From Acinetobacter lwoffii (lineage in GTDB: Bacteria; Pseudomonadota; Gammaproteobacteria; Pseudomonadales; Moraxellaceae): DNA of 64,000 bases. A model generated the notes under the pieces. The model saw only the letters and a list, made by a program, of their open reading frames with translations. It made no database searches and was not told the origin of the DNA. Both the position numbers and the translations under genes were made by a program. The number at the start of each line of letters is the position of its first letter. Within the stretch, counting starts at the first letter, position 1. The stretch is taken from positions 620,001-684,000 of the forward strand of contig NZ_CP072549.1 in assembly GCF_019343495.1 (NCBI RefSeq), in the 5' to 3' direction. Positions 27,193-38,099 of this stretch are shown piece after piece.

Positions 27193-27369
27193 TATCGTAC
27201 TCTTATCATGCATTTTGCTTTTCGGGAATTATAAAGGATTCTGTTTTTTTAAGCCCGTAATTGGGTGAAATTGCCACAAAATGATTCACTCAATTAAAAC
27301 TTGGATTATAAAAATTAAACTAAAGCCAGATTTATGCCAGTCAGAATTTAAACATCTCATGAAATAAAA

Positions 27370-27399
27370 AAGCCTGAAATGCAGCAGCACCTCAGGCTT
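27370..27399 (-). terminator. Terminator after the MscS-type channel gene
   Basis: AAGCCTGA (27370-27377) pairs with TCAGGCTT (27392-27399). On the minus strand a T run follows. Confidence 0.9.
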
Positions 27400-27418
27400 G
27401 AGATTGGATGACTTGTGT

Positions 27419-28693
27419 TTAAGTAATAATCGAAGATGGTTGAGTAAATGCTTCCTTTAAATCAAGACCTGAAGGCGCTTGATACACTTTTAAACCAAAT
27501 TCCGGAATAATCGCCAGCAGATGATCCATGATATCAGACTGGATATTTTCATACTCCACCCAGGCGGTAGTATTGGTAAAAGCATAAATCTCTAACGGTA
27601 AACCTTCACTGGTCGGCTGCAATTGGCGCACCATCAGGGAATGATTTTTACTAATGCCCGAATGCTGTTGCAGATAAAATTCTACATAGGCACGGAAAGT
27701 TCCCAGATTGGTGAGACGGCGCTGGTTATATTGCGAATGATGGCTCAGTTGCAGATTAAATTGTTCCAGTTCCTCTGACTTGGTATTTAAGTATTGATCC
27801 AACAGAATAAAATTTTTCAGCTTGTTCTGTTCTTCAGCCGACATAAAATGCACGCTGCTTTGATCAATATGAATCGAGCGCTTGATCCGGCGTGCACCGG
27901 CTTCCTGCATGCCACGCCAGTTTTTAAAGGTGTCCGTCACCAGTTTGTTGGTCGGAATGGTAGTCACTGTTTTATCAAAATTCTGTACCGTAATGGTATG
28001 TAATGACATATCAATGACATCGCCGTCCGCATTCAGCGAGGGCATTTCGATCCAGTCGCCAATCCGCACCATGTCATAAGATGAAATCTGCACTGACGCC
28101 ACCAGTGACAAAATGGTATTTTGAAAGACCAGCATCAACACCGCGGCCATGGCACCGAAGCCAGCCAGCAAGGTAAAGACATCCTTTTTCAGGAAAGTGC
28201 CGAGAATCATCAGGCCACAGACAATAAAGATAATCAGTTTGACCAGCTGCAAATAACCTTTAATCGGTTTGTTACGTGACTTGGGATTACGCTGATAGAC
28301 CAGGTTAAAAATATTCAGTAATTCACCAAGAGCTAAGGCAATCGTCAGGAAGATAAAAGCCTGTGCCCCCATTTGCACAAAGGACTCAACCTTGTCAGAT
28401 AAATGCGGTACTGTGGTAATCCCGTTCATGATCACTACTGCGGGAACAATATTGGCAATCCGGCGAATCACGCTATGCTCAGCAAAAATCTGATTATTGG
28501 CAAAAGGCATTCTGGAAATCAGTTGACGTATTCCGCGTACCACAATCTGTTTAGCAAATAGATTGGCAAGAATCGCCAGTAAAATCACAATACTCAGTGA
28601 AGATAGCATTTCCAGCCATGGGTACTGATTTGCCCATTCTTGAATATTCCGAATAAAATTAAACTGTTCCAAACGATCTTTCTCTTCAATCAA
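27419..28693 (-). CDS. Mechanosensitive channel, MscS family (YbdG-like)
   Basis: A 424-residue protein. Five hydrophobic segments lie in the N-terminal 200 residues. The MscS pore and beta domain follow, with FGAMAAVLMLVFQNTILSLVASVQI as pore helix region near 175-200 and MVRIGDWIEMPSLNADGDVIDMSLHTITVQNFD, split by no gap, as the beta domain. The insertion and long C-terminus match the YbdG/MscM type better than the short MscS. It relieves turgor under osmotic downshock. Monocistronic, with its own terminator. Confidence 0.9.
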   Translation of the reverse strand: MIEEKDRLEQFNFIRNIQEWANQYPWLEMLSSLSIVILLAILANLFAKQIVVRGIRQLISRMPFANNQIFAEHSVIRRIANIVPAVVIMNGITTVPHLSDKVESFVQMGAQAFIFLTIALALGELLNIFNLVYQRNPKSRNKPIKGYLQLVKLIIFIVCGLMILGTFLKKDVFTLLAGFGAMAAVLMLVFQNTILSLVASVQISSYDMVRIGDWIEMPSLNADGDVIDMSLHTITVQNFDKTVTTIPTNKLVTDTFKNWRGMQEAGARRIKRSIHIDQSSVHFMSAEEQNKLKNFILLDQYLNTKSEELEQFNLQLSHHSQYNQRRLTNLGTFRAYVEFYLQQHSGISKNHSLMVRQLQPTSEGLPLEIYAFTNTTAWVEYENIQSDIMDHLLAIIPEFGLKVYQAPSGLDLKEAFTQPSSIIT

Positions 28694-28800
28694 AAATTTA
28701 GATCAAGTTTATAGTTTTGGATCAGATTTTTTAATATTGGATAACTTTTTAAAACATATTTGTTAATGTGAATTATTAAATAACAGCACATACAAATAAA

Positions 28801-28822
28801 AAACCGGCGAATTCGCCGGTTT
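28801..28822 (-). terminator. Terminator after the DUF2058 gene
   Basis: AAACCGGCGAA (28801-28811) and TTCGCCGGTTT (28812-28822) are perfectly complementary. On the minus strand TTTTTATTTG follows. Confidence 0.92.
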
Positions 28823-28858
28823 CTGATCTTCGATATTTCAGTAATGATATCGCGATGC

Positions 28859-29395
28859 TTACCACATCAAGTCATCAGGAATAACATAAGCTGCATATGG
28901 ATCTTCTTCATCGGTGGTTTCTTCATTTTTCTCTGAATTATTCACAATGATAAAGCCCTGCATTTTCGCATTGATACGCTCTGCCAGAGCTTTAGGCAAG
29001 AAAGCATAGCTGTCATTTTCACGTGCAATCACCAGACTGCCTGCCACCAACGCATTATAGATCTGCTGGTTTAAATAGACCTTTTTGACTTTGCTGTCAT
29101 CAATAAACTGATACACCGCATCGCCGTCAGTATTACGGATTTTGTGCTGATTAATCATTTGCATGATTGCGGCTTTCAGTTCTTTTTCCTGCAAAGCTGC
29201 TTTTTTCTCTTGCTCAATCGCCTGATCTTTGGCCATTTTTTGCTGTTTGTCTTGTTCAATCTTGGCCTTGATTTCAGCTTCGGTACCGTCACCGGTGCGT
29301 TTTTCATGCACAGCCTGTTTAGACAGTTTTTTGGCTTTTTTATTATCGACCAATCCTGCCTTTAACAATTGTGCCTGCAATGCATTTTTAACCAT
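28859..29395 (-). CDS. DUF2058 family protein (YaiL-like)
   Basis: A 178-residue cytoplasmic protein. The N-terminal half is a Lys/Glu/Gln-rich helix (MVKNALQAQLLKAGLVDNKKAKK through about residue 75), typical of YaiL/DUF2058. The C-terminal half has a small domain with IRNTDGDAVYQF and SLVIARENDSYAFLP. The role is unknown, though members have been linked to nucleoprotein or ribosome association. It lies 15 bases after the upstream yoaK-like gene on the same strand and ends in a strong terminator, so it is the last gene of that run. Confidence 0.88.
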   Translation of the reverse strand: MVKNALQAQLLKAGLVDNKKAKKLSKQAVHEKRTGDGTEAEIKAKIEQDKQQKMAKDQAIEQEKKAALQEKELKAAIMQMINQHKIRNTDGDAVYQFIDDSKVKKVYLNQQIYNALVAGSLVIARENDSYAFLPKALAERINAKMQGFIIVNNSEKNEETTDEEDPYAAYVIPDDLMW

Positions 29396-29410
29396 GAGAA
29401 TGTCCAGATA

Positions 29411-30085
29411 TTAGTCGTGTTGATGTCGATAACGTAAATAAATCACCCAATACGTGAGACTGAGAACCAGACTCAGCACTGCCGGGATCAGGAATGCATT
29501 TAATTTTAAATAAGGATATAGCCAGCTGGCAAGAATGCCGCCGCTTAAAAAACCGAGCAAAATAAGCAGATGCAAAACCACACGTCGTGATTCTACCTCT
29601 AAACCGCGCAACCGGTAGCCCATCGCCAAGCCAAGGTCGGTCAGTACGCCAGATAAATGCGTGGTGCGAATGATGGCACCTTTATAATGGCTGACCATGG
29701 CATTTTGCACCCCCATGGCAACACAGGCCCATAACAAGGCGTAGCGCGGGAAATAGGGCAACAATAACCAGCAGATCAAAATAAAAATAGCCACCAGACT
29801 TAAAGGGTAACCATAAAGTTGCCCTAGGCGAAAGTGACTATTTCCAAGAATGAGCCCGCTATAGGATGAACCAATGACATAGCAGAGTGTGACCAAAAAG
29901 AGATACAACATCTGTTCTGGTTGCCAGTTTAGCAGGGCCATGGCCAGCATGCTGACATTACCGGTCATATGTGAAACAGACTGGTGCAGTACCGTCACCA
30001 GACCCAAGACGTTAATCATGCCGGCATTGACGGCAAGAAAAAACGCCCCTAATTGTACCCAGGTAGGTAAACGCTGTAATGGCAT
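29411..30085 (-). CDS. YoaK/DUF1275 family membrane protein
   Basis: A 224-residue integral membrane protein with six hydrophobic segments. The N-terminal LAVNAGMINVLGLVTVLHQSVSHMTGN carries the family signature with the conserved SHMTGN. The family is a putative transporter or scaffold of unknown substrate. It lies 42 bases downstream of sstT and 15 upstream of the DUF2058 gene, all on the minus strand, so the three may share a transcript. Confidence 0.85.
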   Translation of the reverse strand: MPLQRLPTWVQLGAFFLAVNAGMINVLGLVTVLHQSVSHMTGNVSMLAMALLNWQPEQMLYLFLVTLCYVIGSSYSGLILGNSHFRLGQLYGYPLSLVAIFILICWLLLPYFPRYALLWACVAMGVQNAMVSHYKGAIIRTTHLSGVLTDLGLAMGYRLRGLEVESRRVVLHLLILLGFLSGGILASWLYPYLKLNAFLIPAVLSLVLSLTYWVIYLRYRHQHD

Positions 30086-30127
30086 AACAACATCATTGGC
30101 TAAACATATTGATTAATCAATATAAAA

Positions 30128-31324
30128 TCAATTTGATGCGCGGTCTACTGCTGTAGTAAATAAAACATCGGTCGATGAGTTTAGCGCGGTTTCAGTAGAA
30201 TCCTGCAATACGCTAATGACCATACCAATTGCAACGACTTGCATGGCAATATCCGAAGAAATCCCAAACAGGCCACATGCAACTGGAATCAGTAACAATG
30301 AACCTCCTGCAACCCCTGAAGCGCCACATGCCGAAACGGTTGCCACCACAGAAAGAATGAGCATAGTGCTGAAATCGACGCTAATCCCCAAAGTATTTAC
30401 AGCCGCCAATGACAATACAGTAATGGTCACAGAAGCACCTGCCATGTTGATCGTAGCACCCAAAGGAATTGCGATACTTGAAGTTGATTCCTTGACGCCC
30501 AGACGTTTTGCCAGATCCAGATTGACTGGAATGTTGGCTGCTGAACTACGGGTAAAGAAAGCGGTAATGCCACTTTCGCGCAAACAGGTGAACACCAGTG
30601 GATACGGGTTGTTACGCGTCATTAAGGCAACCAGAAGCGGATTAATCACCAGTGCCACAAACACCATTGTGCCTAACAATACAGTCAACAAATGTACATA
30701 GCTTGTCAGCGTGTCCAGACCAGATTCAGCAAAAGTCACCGCAACCAGACCAAAAATACCCAAAGGTGCAAAGCTGATCACTAAACGAATCACATAGTTC
30801 ACTGCAAAGGCTGCATCATTCAAAAGCGTCTTGGTGCTATCCGATGCATGACGGAAAGCAATGCCCAATGCTACTGACCAGGCCAGAATACCAATAAAGT
30901 TTGCTTCAGCAATTGCAACAACCGGGTTGGCGACAAAGCTGAGCAGCAAATTCTTCAGAATTTCCACCAGACTACCCGGTGGCTGCAAGTCAGCTTGTGC
31001 AGCAATATCCAGGAACAGCGTACTTGGAAATAAGATGCTCGACACCACAGCGCTCAGCGCAGCAAGGAACATACCGACCGCATACATCAGCATAATCGGC
31101 TTGATGGCGGCGTTGGATTGGCCCACTTTAAAATTCGCGATAGAAGCTAAAACTAAAATGAAAACCAGAATCGGTGCAACAGACTTCAAGGCTTTAATAA
31201 ACAGGTCGCCCAATAGGCTTAATGAGGGAGTAGCTTCGGGAAATACCACAGCCACACCCACACCTAAAATAATGGCGATGATGATTCGAGAGACTAAGCT
31301 CATGCGCATAAGGGCAGAAAACAT
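30128..31324 (-). CDS. sstT: Serine/threonine:sodium symporter SstT
   Basis: A 398-residue dicarboxylate/amino acid:cation symporter (DAACS family) in the SstT branch, importing Ser and Thr with sodium. The re-entrant hairpin Ser-rich region reads [13 protein letters not shown] near 247-259, and the later [12 protein letters not shown] and [13 protein letters not shown] are the usual substrate and sodium site stretches. The length is normal. It heads a possible three-gene run with a YoaK-like and a DUF2058 protein. Confidence 0.92.
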   Translation of the reverse strand: MFSALMRMSLVSRIIIAIILGVGVAVVFPEATPSLSLLGDLFIKALKSVAPILVFILVLASIANFKVGQSNAAIKPIMLMYAVGMFLAALSAVVSSILFPSTLFLDIAAQADLQPPGSLVEILKNLLLSFVANPVVAIAEANFIGILAWSVALGIAFRHASDSTKTLLNDAAFAVNYVIRLVISFAPLGIFGLVAVTFAESGLDTLTSYVHLLTVLLGTMVFVALVINPLLVALMTRNNPYPLVFTCLRESGITAFFTRSSAANIPVNLDLAKRLGVKESTSSIAIPLGATINMAGASVTITVLSLAAVNTLGISVDFSTMLILSVVATVSACGASGVAGGSLLLIPVACGLFGISSDIAMQVVAIGMVISVLQDSTETALNSSTDVLFTTAVDRASN

Positions 31325-31652
31325 AAGGTTGCCTTGTGAAAATTACGAGGGCTAAATTTGGGAAAAAGTTGCGCTATTTTATACTTAATTTAAACAAGGC
31401 TTAAAATATATTTTCATATAAAAACCAAGATATTGATATTATTGATTTATTATAAAATCTATTGGTTTAAAACAGCGCTTATATTGAAGAAAGACTTCTT
31501 AAAATGATGAATAAATCAGCGCTTTTAAAATTGTATTCATGAAATAAATATCAAAGTTAAATAGATAAATTCAAATTATATTTGAAAATTCAGAAAAGAC
31601 TGCACTTATGACCGGTCGGAATCTCCGGCCATAAGTTCAAATATCTGCTGTT
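31325..31652. other. Intergenic stretch with SulP terminator
   Basis: This 328-base stretch holds the sstT promoter side and the terminator of the SulP gene at 31604-31636. The rest is very AT-rich with no coding frame. Confidence 0.55.
31604..31636 (-). terminator. Probable terminator after the SulP gene
   Basis: ACTTATGACCGG (31604-31615) pairs with CCGGCCATAAGT (31625-31636) with one mismatch. The T run on the minus strand is displaced by about six bases, so efficiency is uncertain. Confidence 0.6.
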
Positions 31653-33401
31653 CTAAATCGTATAATCTTTATGCTGTTCAAAGATCTCTGGTGCCAGGTC
31701 CTGAATCGCCTGAAAATGGGTCAGATAAATGCGCCCGCTCAGATGCGTCATCAATTTAGAAGCTTGCAGCTTGTCCATGACCGGACCTTTGACTTCGGCA
31801 AAATGCAGGCGAATATCTAGTTTGGCCAATTCTGCATTTAAATCTTCCAGCATTTCCAGAGCACTCAGATCAATCGCACTGATGCTGGAACAGTTAATAA
31901 TCACATGTTGCAGCTGGTCATTTAGACTGATCTCATTGATCAGATAACCTTTAAAGCTATTGGCATTCAGAAATGTCAGATTCTCATCAATCCGCAGTGA
32001 CAGCACCCGGTTTGAGGTACTGACCTGATGCCGCTGAATATTGCGAAAATGCTGGGTTCCTTCCACTAGACCGACAACCGCAATATGCGGTCGGCTGATT
32101 CGCCATAACATCAGCACAAATGTCGATACGATCCCAATGATCAAACCGGTCGAAATATCAATAAGAACCACGCCCAGAAAGGTAATCCACATGGCAAGGC
32201 CATCTGCCTTGGAATAGCGCCAGGCATCAAAAAATGGCTGAAAATTAACCAGCTTCCAGATGGAAACAATAATCGTCGCGGCCAGAATGGTCAGCGGCAG
32301 ATCTTCAAAAAATCCGGTAAAGAACAGGCTCACGAAAATAATCAGAATCGAGGATAAAACACCGGCCATAGGTGATTTGGCACCGGCATCGGCATTCACC
32401 ACCGTCCGCGACAGGCTGCCGGTCACAGGAAAAGCTGAACTCACGCCTGCACTGATATTGGCCAGACCGAGCGCGATCAGTTCCTGATTACTGTTTAAAT
32501 GACTGCGTTGCTGTAAGGCCGTGGCTTGAGCAATCGATAGTGACTCCACAAAACTGATCATGGCGATCATGCTGGCACCCGGTAACAAGGTCATCACCAA
32601 TTCCCAGTTCCAGTGTGGAAAAGACAAGGGTGGAAAACCGGAAGGAATTGCACCGACCGTTTTAATACCCTGAAGCTTTAAATCCAGAAAGACAATCGCC
32701 GCAATGCCGAGACACACCAAAATCAGGGGCACTGCACGTACCAGAAAATCTGTAGAGCCGATCCGGCTTTGTACAGCCTGAGATTTTAATAACTTGGGCA
32801 AATAGATTAGCAGACCGATAGAGAACAGGCCGAAAATCAGGCTCGGCACGTGCAGTAGCGGGAAATATTGCAGCAAACTGCTGACAAACTCCGGAAGGTT
32901 ATTGGCTTTTAAAGGAAGATCGACCAAAAACTTTAACTGCCCAAACGCAATCAATAAGGCAGAGGCAATAATAAAGCTTTGAATCACGGGATGACTGATC
33001 AACTGGATCAGAAAACCAAAACGGAATAATCCCAAAAGCAGGGAAATAATCCCGACCATCAGTGCCAATAAAGTCGCAGCTTCAATATAGACTGGTGAGC
33101 CGACTTCAAAAAGTGGATTGAGCGTAGCAAAAGTCATCATGGAAATGATGGCTACCGGGCCAATCGATAAAGTCGAACTCCCACCGAGCAGCGCATAAAT
33201 GATCATCGGCAGGATGCTGGCATATAAGCCCATGATCGGCGGCAATCCTGCCAGCATGGCATAGGCCATCCCTTGAGGCACCAGCATCGCCACCACAATC
33301 AGGGCAGCCAGCACATCAGACTTAAATTTGACCGGCGTGTAGTGGCTTAACCATGCCCAGGCAGGCAGTCTATGCAGAAGTTTAGACTTGAAATTTGGCA
33401 T
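31653..33401 (-). CDS. SulP-family anion transporter with STAS domain
   Basis: A 582-residue SLC26/SulP transporter. The membrane domain starts with the family motif PQGMAYAMLAGLPPIMGLYASILP near residues 42-66, and a cytoplasmic STAS domain spans about 455-570 (IINCSSISAIDLSALEMLEDL). It would import sulfate, bicarbonate or another anion. It lies downstream of an ArsR-type repressor on the same strand (217-base gap), with cysK divergent beyond that, which points to sulfur metabolism. The substrate is otherwise undetermined. Confidence 0.9.
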   Translation of the reverse strand: MPNFKSKLLHRLPAWAWLSHYTPVKFKSDVLAALIVVAMLVPQGMAYAMLAGLPPIMGLYASILPMIIYALLGGSSTLSIGPVAIISMMTFATLNPLFEVGSPVYIEAATLLALMVGIISLLLGLFRFGFLIQLISHPVIQSFIIASALLIAFGQLKFLVDLPLKANNLPEFVSSLLQYFPLLHVPSLIFGLFSIGLLIYLPKLLKSQAVQSRIGSTDFLVRAVPLILVCLGIAAIVFLDLKLQGIKTVGAIPSGFPPLSFPHWNWELVMTLLPGASMIAMISFVESLSIAQATALQQRSHLNSNQELIALGLANISAGVSSAFPVTGSLSRTVVNADAGAKSPMAGVLSSILIIFVSLFFTGFFEDLPLTILAATIIVSIWKLVNFQPFFDAWRYSKADGLAMWITFLGVVLIDISTGLIIGIVSTFVLMLWRISRPHIAVVGLVEGTQHFRNIQRHQVSTSNRVLSLRIDENLTFLNANSFKGYLINEISLNDQLQHVIINCSSISAIDLSALEMLEDLNAELAKLDIRLHFAEVKGPVMDKLQASKLMTHLSGRIYLTHFQAIQDLAPEIFEQHKDYTI

Positions 33402-33617
33402 AAAAAGGTCTAAATCACAAATATAGATATATTATGCACAAATTCTGCTAAGAAGTCTTAGCTGATCTGAATTCCTGATGATTCATGTTTAAAATGAATC
33501 ATCTGAGCCAGGCACGTATCATTTGAAAAACTCTATGATCGTGATCTTAGTGGTGTAGAACGACCTCAATAAGAGTTTAAAGAAACTTATCTTGATGACT
33601 GAAAAAAGAAAGATTCT

Positions 33618-33935
33618 TTATTTAGCTGAATTGCCGCAATACAATTGATAAAGGGTATTTAAGACCACAATCAAATTTTGATCTTTAATTGAATAATAAA
33701 TCTGTTTGCCATCGCGTCGGGTATCTACCACATCGCTTTTACGCAGCATCATGAGCTGCTGAGAAAGAGTCGGCTGTTTAATCTCAGTTATTTCCTCAAT
33801 TTCTGAAACATTTAGTTCCGCTTGAGACAGATGACATAAAATGAGAAGACGGTCGGTATTGGCCAGAGATTTTAAAATGCCGACGACCTGTTCTGCTGAA
33901 TCGCGCATAGTCGTGATTTCAAAATCGGTTTTCAT
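33618..33935 (-). CDS. ArsR-family repressor, BigR/SqrR-like dithiol sensor
   Basis: A 105-residue winged-helix ArsR/SmtB repressor. The recognition region is IKQPTLSQQLMMLRKSDVV near 52-70, followed by the wing DTRRDGKQIYYSI. There is no ELCVCD metal box. There are only two cysteines, Cys34 in LILCHLS and Cys100 near the C-terminus. Their spacing of 66 equals that of the redox pair in BigR and SqrR, which sense sulfide through persulfide chemistry. The neighbours, a SulP transporter and cysK, fit a sulfur role. A start at Met10 is possible and would not affect the pair. Confidence 0.85.
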   Translation of the reverse strand: MKTDFEITTMRDSAEQVVGILKSLANTDRLLILCHLSQAELNVSEIEEITEIKQPTLSQQLMMLRKSDVVDTRRDGKQIYYSIKDQNLIVVLNTLYQLYCGNSAK

Positions 33936-33972
33936 TCAATATGTCCATTATAAAGTTACAGCCCGCTAATTA

Positions 33973-33990
33973 TACGGGTCTTAGCCCGTA
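33973..33990. promoter_or_regulatory. Inverted repeat upstream of the ArsR gene
   Basis: TACGGG (33973-33978) and CCCGTA (33985-33990) around TCTTAG, 38 bases upstream of the repressor start and in the region divergent from cysK. It is a candidate operator for the repressor or a small RNA hairpin. Confidence 0.4.
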
Positions 33991-34216
33991 ATACCTTGCT
34001 AAAAACAGTTAAGTTTTATGGTTTTTAATGAATTGAATTATCAATTAAAATTATATTTTAAATATTGATAGATAAGATAAATTTATTGCATAGTGCAGAA
34101 AGTATTTTAGTTCACATTCGTGCAATGAAGTGCAAGTTTCATCAAACATCTACAAAGCAAAAAAATGCTTGTATGATGTTTAAGCGACTTGAACCAATAA
34201 CATCAGGGATATCATC

Positions 34217-35215
34217 ATGAGTACAGATTCAGCTTTTCCAACACCGAATAATTTAGGTATAGCGGTTTATAGTAATAATGCAGACGCGATTGGAAATACA
34301 CCGCTTGTTCGTATTAATCGTGTGATTTCCGCTCCGGCCACGGTACTTGCGAAAATTGAAAGCCGTAATCCGGCATTCTCAGTCAAGTGTCGTATTGGTG
34401 CAGCGTTGATTAATGATGCTGAAAAATCTGGCAAGCTCAAATCCGGTATGCATATTGTCGAGCCAACCAGCGGCAATACCGGTATTGCATTGGCTTTTGT
34501 TGCGGCAGCCAAAGGTTATGACATTACTTTGACCATGCCTTCAAGCATGAGTATTGAACGCCGTAAGGTGGTGAAAGCATTGGGTGCCAATCTGGTACTG
34601 ACTGATCCGGCCAAAGGCATGAAAGGCGCGATTGAAGAAGCACAACGTCTAGTCAATGAAAATCCTGAACTGTACTACCTGCCACAACAGTTTGAAAATC
34701 CGGCCAATCCTAAAATTCATGAAGAAACTACGGGCCCAGAAATCTGGGAAGCGACTGCGGGCAATGTCGATATTCTGGTCGCAGGTGTCGGAACGGGTGG
34801 AACCATTACCGGTATTTCACGCTACTTTGAAAAGGTAAAAAATAAGCCTTTATATTCAGTGGCGGTGGAACCCGCTGAGTCTGCAATTATTGGTCAGGCC
34901 AAACGCGGTGAAGACATTACACCTGGACCACACAAAATTCAGGGGATTGGTGCCAACTTCATTCCGGGTAATCTGGATTTAGACCTCGTTGATGAAGTGA
35001 TTGCCATTAATAGCGCAGATGCAGTCGAGTGGGCACGTAAAACGGCGGCTCAGGAAGGTATCCTGGTCGGCATTTCAAGTGGCGCGGCTATGGCAGCCGC
35101 GGCACAATTGGCGGCTCGCCCTGAAAATGCTGGTAAAAATATTGTGGTGATTTTGCCAGACGGTGGTGAACGTTACCTGTCTTCGATCTTATTTGAAGAT
35201 ATTTCTGCCGAATAA
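34217..35215 (+). CDS. cysK: Cysteine synthase A (O-acetylserine sulfhydrylase)
   Basis: A 332-residue PLP enzyme that makes cysteine from O-acetylserine and sulfide. The O-acetylserine-binding loop is [12 protein letters not shown] near 83-94, and the phosphate-binding GTGGTITG near 192-199. The PLP lysine is expected near residue 57 in [11 protein letters not shown]. The family normally shows S-x-K-D-R here; this protein reads VKCRIGAA, as is usual for this Acinetobacter/Pseudomonas type. It is monocistronic, with a terminator after it, and divergent from the ArsR repressor across 281 bases. Confidence 0.95.
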   Translation: MSTDSAFPTPNNLGIAVYSNNADAIGNTPLVRINRVISAPATVLAKIESRNPAFSVKCRIGAALINDAEKSGKLKSGMHIVEPTSGNTGIALAFVAAAKGYDITLTMPSSMSIERRKVVKALGANLVLTDPAKGMKGAIEEAQRLVNENPELYYLPQQFENPANPKIHEETTGPEIWEATAGNVDILVAGVGTGGTITGISRYFEKVKNKPLYSVAVEPAESAIIGQAKRGEDITPGPHKIQGIGANFIPGNLDLDLVDEVIAINSADAVEWARKTAAQEGILVGISSGAAMAAAAQLAARPENAGKNIVVILPDGGERYLSSILFEDISAE

Positions 35216-35250
35216 CATTGATGCATTTTATATTTTAAATACTGGCATAC

Positions 35251-35279
35251 AAGCCCGAAGTCATCTTCGGGCTTTTTTA
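35251..35279 (+). terminator. Terminator after cysK
   Basis: AAGCCCGAA (35251-35259) and TTCGGGCTT (35266-35274) form a 9-bp stem with a T run. Confidence 0.95.
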
Positions 35280-35338
35280 TTGGGTGACTTTAAATCGCAG
35301 CAGGACGCTACATTTTTTAAAATAGTCAGATGAAAGAC

Positions 35339-35369
35339 TTGACCTTACCATGATGGGAATGTTTAAGCT
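35339..35369 (+). promoter_or_regulatory. CueR-type promoter and operator of copA
   Basis: TTGACC (35339-35344) and TAAGCT (35364-35369) are separated by 19 bases, the stretched spacer used by MerR-family activators. The spacer contains the imperfect dyad ACCTTACC-ATGAT-GGGAATGT. The CueR homologue is two genes downstream. This is the expected copper-responsive promoter architecture. Confidence 0.8.
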
Positions 35370-35399
35370 ATAAGCTCAAAAGTGAGTTGAGGCATGGAG

Positions 35400-38099
35400 A
35401 TGGGCATGGCAGAACAAGATAGCAACCGCTTATATGAGCAGCAGGTGCAGATTGGCGGTATGACCTGTGCCTCCTGTGTCGCTCGCGTGGAAAAAGCCTT
35501 GAAAAAAATTGAAGGCGTGGTCGAGGCATCTGTCAATCTATCGACTGAAAAAGCTTTTATTAAAAGCCAGCAGCCAATTGCTGCCGCTGCGCTGGTTCAA
35601 GCAATTGAAAAATCCGGTTTTGATGTACCGACGCAACAGTTTGATTTGAACATTGAAGGCATGACCTGTGCATCCTGTGTGGCTCGCGTAGAAAAAGCCC
35701 TAAAAAAAGTGGAGGGCGTGCTGGATGCACAAGTGAATCTGGCCACTGAAAAGGCGCATGTGAGTGCGATCAATTCTGTGCCATTGTCCAAGCTGACTCA
35801 AGCCATGCAAAAAGCCGGTTTTGATATTCAGAGCGATCGCATTGAACTGGCTATTGAAGGCATGACTTGCGCTTCATGTGTGGCACGGGTTGAAAAAGCT
35901 TTATTAAAAGTAGAAGGTGTCAGCGAAGCACAGGTCAATCTGGCCACCGAAACTGCCTGGGTGAAAGCCTCGCATGCCCAGATTCCGGCCTTGATTGCTG
36001 AGGTGGAGAAAGCCGGTTATCAGGCCACCATAAAATCTGGTAGGGATATGTCGACAGATAGCCATGATGCTTTTCAGGAAAAGAAAGCCAATGAAACGGC
36101 ACAACTGAAACGAGATTTATGGCTTGCAGTCATTCTGACAGCACCTGTATTTATTCTGGAAATGGGCTCGCATCTGATTCCGGCATTTCATCATTTTATT
36201 GCCCATACGCTGGGAACCCAGAACAGCTGGTATCTGCAGTTTGTACTGACCACTTTGGTGCTGATTATTCCGGGACGGCGTTTTTATCAGCATGGGATTC
36301 CGGCACTATTGCGTCTGGCACCGGATATGAACTCGCTGGTGGCCGTTGGAACCATTGCCGCATATGGCTTTTCCTGTATTGCGACCTTTTTTCCGCAGCT
36401 GTTACCGCAGTCCACTGTGCATGTGTATTTTGAAGCGGCCGCCGTTATTGTCGCGCTGATTTTACTGGGGCGTTATCTGGAAGCTAAAGCCAAAGGGAAA
36501 ACTTCGGAAGCGATTCAGTATCTGGTCGGTTTGCAGCCAAAAACAGCCCGAGTACAACAAAACAATCACTGGGTTGATCTGGCAATTGCCGATGTACAAC
36601 AAGGGATGCTGATTGAAATTCGTCCGGGTGAAAAAGTCGCCGTCGATGGTGAAGTCGTTGCCGGGCAAAGCTATATCGATGAAGCGATGATTAGCGGTGA
36701 GCCTTTGCCTGTGGCCAAACAGGCTGGCGATCAGGTGGTTGGCGGTACAGTAAACCAGAACGGAACCTTGCAAATCAAGGCCACTGCGGTCGGACAGGAT
36801 TCGGTACTGGCGCAGATTATTCAGATGGTGGAACAGGCGCAAGGATCGAAGCTACCGATTCAGGCCGTGGTCGATAAAGTGACCTTATGGTTTGTGCCGG
36901 CTGTTATGGCATTGGCGGCCTTAACCTTTATGGTCTGGTTCCTGTTTGGGCCTGAGCCGAATCTGACCTACGCATTGGTAAATGCAGTCGCCGTACTGAT
37001 TATTGCTTGTCCATGTGCGATGGGGCTGGCGACTCCTACTTCAATTATGGTCGGCACTGGCCGTGCAGCAGAACTGGGCGTGTTGTTCCGTAAGGGTGAA
37101 GCTTTACAGTTACTGCAGCAAACCAAAGTCGTCGCCTTGGATAAAACTGGAACCTTGACTGAAGGAAAACCGCTGTTGACTGACTTTGAAGTTACGGCAG
37201 ATTTTAATCAGCAGACCGTATTACAGCTCGTCGCTTCAGTTGAGGCCAAGTCAGAACATCCGATTGCCCACGCCATTGTTCAGGCTGCTCGTGAGCAAGA
37301 ACTGGAACTGAGTAAAGTGACCGATTTTGATTCGATCACTGGTGCAGGGGTAAAAGCACAGGTTGCTGGTCAGCAGCTGCATATCGGTGCAGAACGTCTG
37401 ATGCAGGACTTGGGCTTAAATGTCGATCTGTTTAGAGCCACTGCACAAAAGCTCGGTGATCAGGGTCGTAGTCCTTTATATGTAGCGATTAATCAGAAAC
37501 TGGCTGCGATTATTGCAGTAGCCGATCCGATTAAACCAACTACTTATAGCGCGATTCAGGCCTTGCATGACCAAGGTCTTAAAGTGGCGATGATTACTGG
37601 TGATCATCAGCATACCGCACAGGCGATCGCCAAACAGTTGAAAATCGATCAGGTGATTGCGGAAGTTTTGCCGCATGAAAAAGTCGATGCAGTACGACAA
37701 CTCCAGCAGCAATACGGCGTGCTCACTTTTGTTGGGGATGGAATCAATGATGCACCGGCATTGGCCCAGGCCGATGTCGGTATGGCGATTGGAACCGGTA
37801 CCGATGTCGCGATTGAAGCAGCCGATGTGGTGTTGATGTCAGGCAATTTACAGCATGTGGCTACAGGCATTGGTTTAAGTCAGGCGACCATACGCAATAT
37901 TAAACAGAACCTGTTTTGGGCCTTTGTCTACAATATTGCCTTAATTCCGATTGCCGCGGGTGTGCTTTATCCATTTTGGGGTATATTGTTATCGCCAATG
38001 TTTGCCGCAGGTGCGATGGCGTTGTCCTCCGTGTTTGTCGTCAGCAATGCCTTGAGATTAAAAGCCTATCAACCGGTGCAGTTTAAGGAGTCAGTATGA
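35400..38099 (+). CDS. copA: Copper-exporting P1B-type ATPase with three metal-binding domains
   Basis: An ATPase of about 899 residues that pumps Cu(I) out of the cytoplasm. Three N-terminal heavy-metal-associated domains, each with GMTCASC, lie at about residues 15-80, 82-147 and 149-215. Two is common in bacteria, so three is at the high end. The membrane ion site is CPC near 540, the phosphorylation motif DKTGT near 580, and the ATP-site GDGIND near 775. Three ATGs lie at 35394, 35400 and 35406. GAGG at 35389-35392 is ideally spaced for 35400. It is co-transcribed with cueR, whose ATG overlaps or abuts its stop. Confidence 0.95.
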   Translation: MGMAEQDSNRLYEQQVQIGGMTCASCVARVEKALKKIEGVVEASVNLSTEKAFIKSQQPIAAAALVQAIEKSGFDVPTQQFDLNIEGMTCASCVARVEKALKKVEGVLDAQVNLATEKAHVSAINSVPLSKLTQAMQKAGFDIQSDRIELAIEGMTCASCVARVEKALLKVEGVSEAQVNLATETAWVKASHAQIPALIAEVEKAGYQATIKSGRDMSTDSHDAFQEKKANETAQLKRDLWLAVILTAPVFILEMGSHLIPAFHHFIAHTLGTQNSWYLQFVLTTLVLIIPGRRFYQHGIPALLRLAPDMNSLVAVGTIAAYGFSCIATFFPQLLPQSTVHVYFEAAAVIVALILLGRYLEAKAKGKTSEAIQYLVGLQPKTARVQQNNHWVDLAIADVQQGMLIEIRPGEKVAVDGEVVAGQSYIDEAMISGEPLPVAKQAGDQVVGGTVNQNGTLQIKATAVGQDSVLAQIIQMVEQAQGSKLPIQAVVDKVTLWFVPAVMALAALTFMVWFLFGPEPNLTYALVNAVAVLIIACPCAMGLATPTSIMVGTGRAAELGVLFRKGEALQLLQQTKVVALDKTGTLTEGKPLLTDFEVTADFNQQTVLQLVASVEAKSEHPIAHAIVQAAREQELELSKVTDFDSITGAGVKAQVAGQQLHIGAERLMQDLGLNVDLFRATAQKLGDQGRSPLYVAINQKLAAIIAVADPIKPTTYSAIQALHDQGLKVAMITGDHQHTAQAIAKQLKIDQVIAEVLPHEKVDAVRQLQQQYGVLTFVGDGINDAPALAQADVGMAIGTGTDVAIEAADVVLMSGNLQHVATGIGLSQATIRNIKQNLFWAFVYNIALIPIAAGVLYPFWGILLSPMFAAGAMALSSVFVVSNALRLKAYQPVQFKESV

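Noticed and set aside
30216..31355. Plus-strand frames opposite sstT
   Set aside because: Shadow frames of a real membrane protein gene; their translations have no family features.
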